The notes below the pieces were generated by a model that was given only the letters and a program-made list of their open reading frames with translations, ran no database searches and was not told the origin of the DNA. From Gemmatimonadota bacterium (GTDB lineage: Bacteria > Gemmatimonadota > Gemmatimonadetes > Longimicrobiales > Gaopeijiaceae): a stretch of DNA of 64,000 nt. Numbering within the stretch: the first letter of the stretch is position 1; each line of letters opens with the position of its first letter. The DNA lies in assembly GCA_029262115.1 (NCBI GenBank), contig JAJCZZ010000096.1:1-64000 (forward strand). Direction: 5' to 3'. Both the position numbers and the translations under genes were made by a program. Positions 33,063 to 39,844 of the stretch are shown here, one piece after another.

Positions 33063-34811
33063 CTATTCTTGGCGGTGGACCGAGGTCGCGCCAGCCGTCG
33101 GGCGGGCGAAGGCGCCGGCACCCACCCCGAGGCCAGGAGTCGAGCGCACCGTGTCCGGGCGAATCGTGTCGACGGGTATCGAGTCGGGAAGCGGCACCAT
33201 GATCGGCAGATCGACCGACACACTGTCGGACAGGACCCGCGGGTCGACCATCAAGCTGTCCCACACGACGGGCGGCGGATTCCTCCGGACTGAGTCGGCG
33301 AACGCTGCGAGCGAGTCTGCCACCACGGCCGCCCGAGCGATCGAGTCCATGACGGCGAACCGGCGGTCCACCCTGACGACCATGTCGGCCAGGCGCATCA
33401 TCGGGGGCGACTGCCACCCACCGACGGGCCTCAGAGCTTCCTCGGTGTATCGACTGGAGGGGCTCCACAGGATCCACTCATCGATTCCCACGTCGTATGT
33501 CGCCTCGATCTGAGCGCGTACCTCGGGGGCCCCGTACGCCGGCTTGCCGAGCGTGAAGTCCTGAAGCCACGGACGGATCTTCCCGGCGCCATCCACTCCC
33601 TCGGAGCGCCGGACGCCCCAACCGAGTGCCGCCCTGATGATCTCGTACGGGTGCGCGTTCGGCCTCTGGATCCCGAAGCTTCCTCGCCAGTAGTGGGACG
33701 GGTAGACCATCGGCAGGGCCACGTCGACCTGATCGATGAACGTCTCCCACAGCTGGCCGATGCCGACATCGTTACCGGCGGACGTGGTCACGCCGAACAC
33801 GTCCGCGGTCACCTCCACGCGCAGCGGCTCGAGCGCATCTCTCGTGTAGCGGAGGAAGCCCCGGATCGCATCCGTCCGGTTCTGGCCATTCCGCCCCGGG
33901 TAGGCAGCACGGGCGATCTCGGAGCCGGGAGCGTCCGGAAAGCGGACGTAGTCCCACTGGATCTCGGGAAAGCCCAGCGACGCCATCTCCTTGGCAAGGT
34001 CGAGGTGATAGTCCCAGACGCGCTTGTCGAACGGGTTCAGCCACACGAAGTCCTTGCCGTCGACCCAGACGCCGCCTGCCGTGTCCTGGATGGCCCAATC
34101 GGGTCGGTGGGCGATAAGGAGTGGGTCCTTCACGATGACGATGCGAGCAATCGGGTAGATGCCAGCGTCGTGAAGCCGCTGGAGGAGGCCCGGAAGATCT
34201 CGAATCCGGATCTGATCCGTGGCGCCGATCTCGCGGGCCAGAGGCACCCGGCTGCGGTGGCTCACGTACCCGGTCGCATCCTTGACGTCGATGACGAAGG
34301 CGTTCACTTCGGTCCGATTGGCCAGCTCGATCAGGCTCGCGGTACGTCGGCTGGAGCCGGACGTCCATGCGTTCAGATAGATCCCGCGGACGTGCTCGGG
34401 GCGCTCGAACCGAAGCGGGGGATCGCCCTCGGGCGGACTCCACGGCTCGTACTCGGCGCCGATCTTGGCGTTGGGTGCTGGCTCGCCCGGTCGTAGCTTC
34501 GCCGCCTCCCGAACGGGCGCTCCAGGCGGCGTGCCCGCGGTGGCCATCGGCCGAGACCTTGCCGCGGTGCCGCCGGCCGACCGTGGCGGGCGAGTCGACG
34601 GTCCGCCATCGCCCTCCATGTCCTCGGCCAGCGGGGCAGGATCCGACGGGCGTCCCGCCGCGTCCAGGGAATCGACGGCGGCCGAATCAGCGGTCTCCGG
34701 GGCAGCCGCGGGCGGGTCCATCGAGACCGAGCCCTCCCGGGGCCTGGAATCGCCCCCACACGCGACAGCCGCCGCGAGGAGAGCGATGACGCAAGCGTTC
34801 AGTGTCTTCAC
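33063..34811 (-). CDS. Lipoprotein with DUF4015 putative glycoside hydrolase domain
   Basis: 582 residues from GTG 34811. The signal peptide (LNACVIALLAAAVACGGD) has a lipobox Cys, so the enzyme is exported and anchored. A Pro/Ala-rich linker covers about residues 20-130. The DUF4015 TIM-barrel spans about 135-455: VRGIYLNAWTSGSSRR, VNAFVIDVKDATGYV, YPIARIVIVKDPLL, WLNPFDKRVWDYHLDLAKE, IQWDYVRFPDAPGS, VALPMVYPSHYW and WLQDFTLG. Acidic residues at strand ends (IDVKD, WDYVRFPD) are likely catalytic. The C-terminal 80 residues are a Val/Asp/Pro-rich tail. Family members are related to GH13-like barrels with unproven substrate. It lies in the waaA operon, which hints at an envelope polysaccharide. 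Confidence 0.85.
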   Translation of the reverse strand: MKTLNACVIALLAAAVACGGDSRPREGSVSMDPPAAAPETADSAAVDSLDAAGRPSDPAPLAEDMEGDGGPSTRPPRSAGGTAARSRPMATAGTPPGAPVREAAKLRPGEPAPNAKIGAEYEPWSPPEGDPPLRFERPEHVRGIYLNAWTSGSSRRTASLIELANRTEVNAFVIDVKDATGYVSHRSRVPLAREIGATDQIRIRDLPGLLQRLHDAGIYPIARIVIVKDPLLIAHRPDWAIQDTAGGVWVDGKDFVWLNPFDKRVWDYHLDLAKEMASLGFPEIQWDYVRFPDAPGSEIARAAYPGRNGQNRTDAIRGFLRYTRDALEPLRVEVTADVFGVTTSAGNDVGIGQLWETFIDQVDVALPMVYPSHYWRGSFGIQRPNAHPYEIIRAALGWGVRRSEGVDGAGKIRPWLQDFTLGKPAYGAPEVRAQIEATYDVGIDEWILWSPSSRYTEEALRPVGGWQSPPMMRLADMVVRVDRRFAVMDSIARAAVVADSLAAFADSVRRNPPPVVWDSLMVDPRVLSDSVSVDLPIMVPLPDSIPVDTIRPDTVRSTPGLGVGAGAFARPTAGATSVHRQE

Positions 34812-34831
34812 AATTCGGCTGGTGCGGGACG

Positions 34832-35173
34832 TCAGTATGCGTCGAGAGACGGATCCACTTCCTCGCGCCACGCGAGCACGCCGCCCTTGAGGTTCAGGAC
34901 GTTCTTGAAGCCTCGGTCCACCAGAATCCGCGCAGCCCAGGCGCTCCGCCCACCGGAGCGACAGTACACGACGAGCTCGGACTCCGGATCCAACTCGTTC
35001 ATCCGCATCAGGATCTCGCCGGTCGGAATCCTGGCCTGCCCCACCTCGGGCAAGTCTGCGATCCGCTGCTCGAACGGCTCCCGCACGTCCAGAAGAGCCG
35101 GTGCGTCGCCGCCATCCATTCGCGCGGTGAGTTCGGTCGGCGTGATTTCGGGCGCGTCCAGCGGCTGATTCAT
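34832..35173 (-). CDS. Single-domain rhodanese (sulfurtransferase)
   Basis: 113 residues forming one rhodanese domain: ITPTELTARMDGGDAPALLD, VREPFEQRIADLPE, IPTGEILMRMNELDP, the active-site loop VVYCRSGGRSAWAA with the sulfur-carrying Cys, and FKNVLNLKGGVLAWREEVDP. It is of the GlpE/MoeB-C-terminal type that moves sulfane sulfur to an acceptor. No signal peptide, so cytoplasmic. Its ATG overlaps the waaA stop (ATGA), meaning the two are co-translated; a functional link to LPS synthesis is not obvious. Confidence 0.93.
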   Translation of the reverse strand: MNQPLDAPEITPTELTARMDGGDAPALLDVREPFEQRIADLPEVGQARIPTGEILMRMNELDPESELVVYCRSGGRSAWAARILVDRGFKNVLNLKGGVLAWREEVDPSLDAY

Positions 35174-36486
35174 GTGCGGGGCGACGGGGGTCCGGAGGTC
35201 AAAAGAGTGTCCAGGAGCCGCGCGGTCCTGTGCGCGGCACCCAGGTGGGTGTCAATATAGCCAGCGGCCCGTGCGGCTACGAAGTCACGGCGTGGCGAAT
35301 CCGTCAGCCAGCGCATCAAGATTCGCGCCAGCCCTTGTGCGTCAGGGGCTTCCTCAGCACCGCCCGCGTGGAGAAGCCCGGAGGCCGCCGCGGAGTTGGT
35401 GTGCCGGGGGCCGAAGCAGACAGGGGAGCCGGCCGCGGCCGGCTCGAGGACCGAGTGCAGCCCCTTGTCGTGAAAGCCCCCTCCGACGAAGGAGGCCGAT
35501 GCCACGGAGTAGAGCTCCGCCAGAACACCGACGCGGTCGACGATGACCGCGTCCACGCCGGCCGCGCCATCGGACTCCGTCTGGCCGAGGGTTCGCACGT
35601 TCCAACCCCCCGCGGTGAGGCGCTCGGTCACGTCTCGGGTGTGCCGTTCGTCCGGCTCATGCGCAGCAAGGATGAGTCGCACAGACGGGACGGCCGCGCG
35701 CATTTGATCGAGCGCAGGTAGCAGTTCGGCCTCGTCGGCAGGCCAGGTCGAGCCCGCCACTACCGTGGGCCTGGGATCGTCGAGAAACGGCGCGATCCAG
35801 GGCGATGCCGCGTCGATGCGCTCCGCACGGCTCAGCGCCGAGTCGATACCCGGATCGCCCGTGGCGTGGACGGCACGGGGCGGGACGCCGAGCGTGACGA
35901 AGCGCGCCGCATGGTCGTCGTCGATCGCGGCCAGGAGGTCGACGCTTCCCCAGGCGGTCCGGAGCAGTCGCCTCGCCAGCGGGTGCGATCGGCCCGCGTC
36001 CGCCGGTAGGGTCGCGCCGACCATCGCGATCCGCACCCCCCGAGAGACCGCCTCGGCCGTCAGGGTGGGCCAGATCTCCGTCTTGGTGAACACCAGGACA
36101 TCGGGCGCGACGCCGTGGAGGGCGGTGGACACCGTGTCCGGAAGGTCCCACGGGAGGTAGGCATGCGTGTCCGCGCCCATCTGTCCGGCCAATGTCTCTG
36201 CAGAAGGCGAAAAGTGGGTGAAGACCGTCTGGAGCTCCGGTCGAAGCCCGACCCAGCCGTCGAGGACGGCGCGGGCCTGCAATCCTTCCCCGACCGAGGG
36301 GGCGTGGAACCACGCGAGGGGTCGGGCGTGATCCCGGGCGCTCCGGCCCCACGCCGCGAGGATCTCGTGGGAGTCCCGCCGACCCGCGAAGCCACGTCCC
36401 ACCTTCCCAGACGTCCGTCCGATCAGCGGCGTGAGGCGCCGGGCCATCCGTAACAGACCGTGGTATGCCGAAAGGGTCGGGTGCAT
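35170..36486 (-). CDS. waaA: 3-deoxy-D-manno-octulosonic acid (Kdo) transferase
   Basis: 438 residues, the GT30 enzyme that adds Kdo to lipid A precursor at the inner membrane. The N-terminal half holds LAWFHAPSVGEGLQARAVLD, with the catalytic Glu of the SVGE motif, TVFTHFSPSAETL, YLPWDLPDTV and VLVFTKTEIWPTLTAEA. The C-terminal GT-B half has PTVVAGSTWPADEAELLPAL, AELYSVASASFVGGGF, the donor-binding HDKGLHSVLEPAAAGSPVCF and GPRHTNS. ATG 36486 is chosen because residues upstream run into the divergent promoter and are not family-like. Together with the DUF5916 and barrel genes it shows a diderm LPS-bearing cell. First gene of a four-gene operon. Confidence 0.93.
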   Translation of the reverse strand: MHPTLSAYHGLLRMARRLTPLIGRTSGKVGRGFAGRRDSHEILAAWGRSARDHARPLAWFHAPSVGEGLQARAVLDGWVGLRPELQTVFTHFSPSAETLAGQMGADTHAYLPWDLPDTVSTALHGVAPDVLVFTKTEIWPTLTAEAVSRGVRIAMVGATLPADAGRSHPLARRLLRTAWGSVDLLAAIDDDHAARFVTLGVPPRAVHATGDPGIDSALSRAERIDAASPWIAPFLDDPRPTVVAGSTWPADEAELLPALDQMRAAVPSVRLILAAHEPDERHTRDVTERLTAGGWNVRTLGQTESDGAAGVDAVIVDRVGVLAELYSVASASFVGGGFHDKGLHSVLEPAAAGSPVCFGPRHTNSAAASGLLHAGGAEEAPDAQGLARILMRWLTDSPRRDFVAARAAGYIDTHLGAAHRTARLLDTLLTSGPPSPRT

Positions 36487-36665
36487 GACGGGACGATAGC
36501 CCCTCCCGAGGCAGGGCGCCCACCCGAGAAGCCGGTAGAGCAACCATCCGACCACGGACCAACCGACTGGGGACCGCTGCCGGACTGCCCGAAGGCGGCT
36601 CCCGAGCGGACTCTCGGTGTACCGCACGGACCGCCCGCCGACCCAACACTCCTGACGGCGCATCA

Positions 36666-36866
36666 ATGGCTTTCCAGATCACCGTTCGCTTCGGCCCCAC
36701 CGGACATCGCTACCACACGATGCAGGTGCAGTGCGACGATGTCCGCCAGGCGCTTCGCCAGGTCGCCGACGAGATCCCGGAGAGTGTCGCCGCCCACGCC
36801 GACCTGGTCGAACTGCGGCCGTTCGTCGACCCGGACGCTCGCACCTATCTCGGAGAGGACGAGTGA
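36666..36866 (+). CDS. Small conserved hypothetical protein
   Basis: 66 residues, AFQITVRFGPTGHRYHTMQV then a helix DVRQALRQVADEIPESVA and the acidic end DARTYLGEDE. No membrane segment or signal peptide. The beta-alpha-beta pattern could be a ferredoxin-like half, but I recognise no family. The ATG at 36666 lies 179 nt from the divergent waaA start, and the stop overlaps the aminopeptidase GTG (GTGA), so translation is coupled. Confidence 0.7.
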   Translation: MAFQITVRFGPTGHRYHTMQVQCDDVRQALRQVADEIPESVAAHADLVELRPFVDPDARTYLGEDE

Positions 36867-38017
36867 GGGGCCGGGCGGCCCGGCGCTCCGTTCGTTGGTA
36901 TGCGGTCCGCGGGACGCTCCTTCTGGCGGGCGCCGCGATGGTGGTCGGGGCGTGGGCATGCTCGCCCATCTACGTAATCAAGGCCGGCATTGCCGAGGCG
37001 AAGATCCTGGCCGCGCGCCGCCCGATACCGGAGGTGGTCGCGGACAGCACGACGGACGACGACACGCGGAACAAACTGGCCTACGTGCTCGAGGCCCGGC
37101 GGTTCGCGCGAGATGAGCTCGGGATCGAGGTCGGCGACTCCTACACGATGTACACGCGGCTCGACAGCGACACGCTCGCGATGGTGCTGTCGGCAGCGGA
37201 GAAGGACCGGCTGATACCGAAGACGTGGTGGTTCCCGATTGTCGGACACGTGCCGTACAAGGGCTACTTCGGGCTGGACGACGCGGTGGAGGCCCAGCAG
37301 AAGCTGGAGGAGGACGGGCTGGACACCTTCCTGCGCCCGACCGCCGCCTTCAGCACGCTGGGATGGTTCAACGATCCCATCCTGTCCACCGTCCTCCGAA
37401 CCGATGACGTCGAGGTGGTCGAGACCGTGCTCCACGAACTCTCCCATCAATTCCTGTTCGTGCCGGGCCAGATTCGCTTCAACGAGAGCTTCGCGACGTT
37501 CGTGGGACGAGCCGGCGCGGCCCGCTTCTTCTGTACTCGGGACGGAGGGGGGCAGGATACGGTCAAGTGCGAGCGGGCACGGACACGCTGGCGCGACTAC
37601 CAGCGCTTCGGGGTTTTCGTCGACGCGTTGGTGGCTGAACTGGAGGCGATCTACTCCGATCCGTCCCTCTCCCGCGACATAAAGCTCGAGCGCAGGGAGG
37701 CCGTGTTCGCCGTAGCGCTCCGGCGATTCGATGCGGAGGTCCAACCCACCATGGAAGGCCTCACCTTTGGTGGCTTTCGCTCCACTCCGTTGAACAACGC
37801 GACGCTGCTGGCCCGTCTCCGGTACTACCATCGCCTTCCCGACTTCCAGGCCATGCTCGACACCCACGGTGACCTCGTCGACGTGTTGGCCACGCTGAAG
37901 TCCGGGCTCGAAACGACAGAGGACCCCTTCGATCTCCTTCCGAAAGGCTCACCACCTCCCCGAAGCGAGGCCACGATGCGCGAGGTCGGACCGAACCCGC
38001 GCGCAGAGCGTCCCTGA
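36863..38017 (+). CDS. Putative aminopeptidase lipoprotein (COG4324-like)
   Basis: 384 residues. The N-terminal signal GTLLLAGAAMVVGAWACS ends in a lipobox Cys. The sequence follows the Aminopep (COG4324) family: YVIKAGIAEAKILAARRPIP, LAYVLEARRFARDELGIE, WWFPIVGHVPYKGYFGLDDA, RPTAAFSTLGWFNDPILST, then the metal site VETVLHELSHQFLF (HExxH) with the downstream Glu in FNESFATFVG. These are zinc-dependent enzymes by motif, periplasmic by signal. GTG at 36863 is inside the previous stop. A 56-nt gap and a strong promoter separate it from the next gene. Confidence 0.85.
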   Translation: MRGRAARRSVRWYAVRGTLLLAGAAMVVGAWACSPIYVIKAGIAEAKILAARRPIPEVVADSTTDDDTRNKLAYVLEARRFARDELGIEVGDSYTMYTRLDSDTLAMVLSAAEKDRLIPKTWWFPIVGHVPYKGYFGLDDAVEAQQKLEEDGLDTFLRPTAAFSTLGWFNDPILSTVLRTDDVEVVETVLHELSHQFLFVPGQIRFNESFATFVGRAGAARFFCTRDGGGQDTVKCERARTRWRDYQRFGVFVDALVAELEAIYSDPSLSRDIKLERREAVFAVALRRFDAEVQPTMEGLTFGGFRSTPLNNATLLARLRYYHRLPDFQAMLDTHGDLVDVLATLKSGLETTEDPFDLLPKGSPPPRSEATMREVGPNPRAERP

Positions 38018-38066
38018 GCGACGCCTTGGTGGCTCGCGAACTCTCGAACACCACACTACCACACGA

Positions 38067-38095
38067 TTGACCGATACTCACATTGTGAGTATATA
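38067..38095 (+). promoter_or_regulatory. Strong promoter with a perfect 19-bp palindrome in the spacer
   Basis: TTGACC (38067-38072), exactly 17 nt, then TATATA (38090-38095). The spacer holds ATACTCACATTGTGAGTAT (38074-38092), a perfect inverted repeat of 9-bp arms around one T. Occupied, it would block RNA polymerase fully. It is 75-100 nt before the small secreted protein gene at 38169. No regulator gene adjoins; PadR, GntR or TetR types are all possible. Confidence 0.75.
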
Positions 38096-38168
38096 TGCTC
38101 TGGAAGTTCGACTATAGGCAGACCGCCGACGGTTCTTGGCCAAGGGAATAGTGATGAAGGGGATAGCG

Positions 38169-38579
38169 ATGAAGACAATGACGACGCGAAGGTGGCTCCT
38201 GGTGCTGGCAGTCGTCGCCGCCACCACGGCCGGGCTGACCGGCGGGCCGGAAGGGCGGTGGGCGGGCACCACGGACATGGCGCACGGGAAGCTGGCGCTC
38301 CGGTTCGAACTGACTCCGGTCGGCCAGGGGTGGAGCGCGCGGGCCATCGTCGGCGCGACGGACCTCGACGCCGACGGCGTCCCCGTGGACAGCCTGCGCG
38401 TGTACGGCGACAGCATCCGGTTCTCATTCGAGCTCACCAGCGACATGGGTGTCGCGCGGGTCGGAATCGCGGGGCGCCTGGGGGCGGAGCGGGCGGATGG
38501 CTCGATCACACTCGCGTCGGGCGGGATCGTCGTGGACCGAGGAACGTGGACGGCGGGCCGGGTGAGTGGTGTTCCCTGA
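38169..38579 (+). CDS. Small secreted protein of unknown function
   Basis: 136 residues. It starts with a basic segment and hydrophobic stretch RRWLLVLAVVAATTAGL, a signal peptide, then GGPEGRWAGTTDMAHGKLAL and an all-beta body (FELTPVGQGWSARAIVG, DSIRFSFELTSDMGVARVGI, SITLASGGIVVDRGTW). The pattern GRWxG...LxLxFEL...GxWxA resembles short lipocalin-like or DUF-type secreted proteins that follow induced promoters. A 15-bp tandem duplication (38142-38156 and 38157-38171, two mismatches) gives two ribosome binding sites and two in-frame ATGs, 38154 and 38169. I use the second. It is the only gene directly behind the 19-bp palindrome promoter. Confidence 0.65.
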   Translation: MKTMTTRRWLLVLAVVAATTAGLTGGPEGRWAGTTDMAHGKLALRFELTPVGQGWSARAIVGATDLDADGVPVDSLRVYGDSIRFSFELTSDMGVARVGIAGRLGAERADGSITLASGGIVVDRGTWTAGRVSGVP

Positions 38580-38635
38580 GTTCTCGCGGCCGGTTACCGT
38601 GAGCGCCTCCCGCGCCCACCTGCACCGGCTCCACC

Positions 38636-39745
38636 ATGATCCGATCCGCCGCGCTGACCCTTACCGCGTTCCTGTCGGCCGTACTCACGGGGTGTGACCC
38701 GGGAACCGAGGGTCGGTCGTCCGACTCCGCAGCGTCCGAGCCCAGCCAGCCCGTGTGGGAGGTCGTTCACTCCGACTCCGCCCACCTGATCATCGCCTTG
38801 AGCATCGTCGACGCGTCGACGGTCTGGGCGGTCGGCTCGCGGGGACTGGTCGGGCGGAGCCTCGACAGCGGTGACAGCTGGACCTTCCCGACCCTCCCCG
38901 GCGGCGATTCCCTCGGCTTCCGTGACGTGCACGCCTTCTCGGCCGACGACGCGTTCGTGCTATCCATCGGAGCGGGTGCCGCGTCTCGCATCTACCGTAC
39001 GACAGATGGCGGCGCGTCCTGGGACCTCTCGTTCATGAACGAGGATCCCGACGCGTTCTTCGATTGCTTCTCGTTCTGGGACCCTGATCGCGGCATCGCC
39101 TTCAGCGACAGTCACGATGGCAAGTTCACACTAATTCGGACCCTCGATGGCGGCCGGACGTGGCCTCGGCTGGATCCATCGACAGTGCCGGACGCACGCC
39201 CAGGAGAGGGTGCGTTTGCCTCCTCCGGGGCGTGCGTGGTAACCCGCCCGGGCGGCCTGGGATGGTTCGTGACCGGCGCGTCCGGAGTGGACTCACGCGT
39301 GATCCGCACCACCGACTATGGTGCGTCCTGGGAGGACGTCATCACGCCCATCCGGAGCGCGACGGAGACGGCCGGCATCTTTGCTCTTTCGATGCGCGAC
39401 GACTCGATGGGCGTGATCGTGGGCGGGGACCTCGCTCCGTCGGACTCGGTCCACATCACCGTGGCCGTCACCACCGACGGCGGCGCGACGTGGACGGCGG
39501 GCTCCCACCACGGCCTGGATGGGCCTGCGTATGGCGTGACTTGGGTCGACGATGGGTCGGCCACCGGCTCGATCGTAGCGGTGGGGCCGAGCGGTTCGGC
39601 CGTGTCTGTGGACGGCGGTCGTTCGTGGACCCGTCTGGACCGAGGGGACTTCTGGACCGTGAACGCAGGTCCGACGGGAAGCGTCTGGGGAGGAGGCAGA
39701 GGGCATATCAGCCGTCTCGTATGGGCGTCCCCGCCAGAACGCTGA
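38636..39745 (+). CDS. Ycf48-like BNR beta-propeller lipoprotein
   Basis: 369 residues. The signal peptide AALTLTAFLSAVLTGCDPG has a lipobox Cys19. Repeated propeller blades each carry an Asp-box-like SxDxGxxW element: SLDSGDSWTF, TTDGGASWDL, TLDGGRTWPR, TTDYGASWED, TTDGGATWTA and SVDGGRSWTR, at least six blades. This matches the Ycf48/photosystem-assembly-like family, widely used outside phototrophs as secreted propellers of unknown ligand. It begins 56 nt after the small secreted gene and may be co-expressed with it. Nothing suggests phototrophy here. Confidence 0.82.
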   Translation: MIRSAALTLTAFLSAVLTGCDPGTEGRSSDSAASEPSQPVWEVVHSDSAHLIIALSIVDASTVWAVGSRGLVGRSLDSGDSWTFPTLPGGDSLGFRDVHAFSADDAFVLSIGAGAASRIYRTTDGGASWDLSFMNEDPDAFFDCFSFWDPDRGIAFSDSHDGKFTLIRTLDGGRTWPRLDPSTVPDARPGEGAFASSGACVVTRPGGLGWFVTGASGVDSRVIRTTDYGASWEDVITPIRSATETAGIFALSMRDDSMGVIVGGDLAPSDSVHITVAVTTDGGATWTAGSHHGLDGPAYGVTWVDDGSATGSIVAVGPSGSAVSVDGGRSWTRLDRGDFWTVNAGPTGSVWGGGRGHISRLVWASPPER

Positions 39746-39844
39746 AGGTATTGTGTTTCCCTGGGAGCAGGTGGGTGCCATCTTCCATGGAGAGACCTAC
39801 GTTTCTCGCGGACTCGTGTTCTGCGTCCCTCTGCGGGGACCTTT

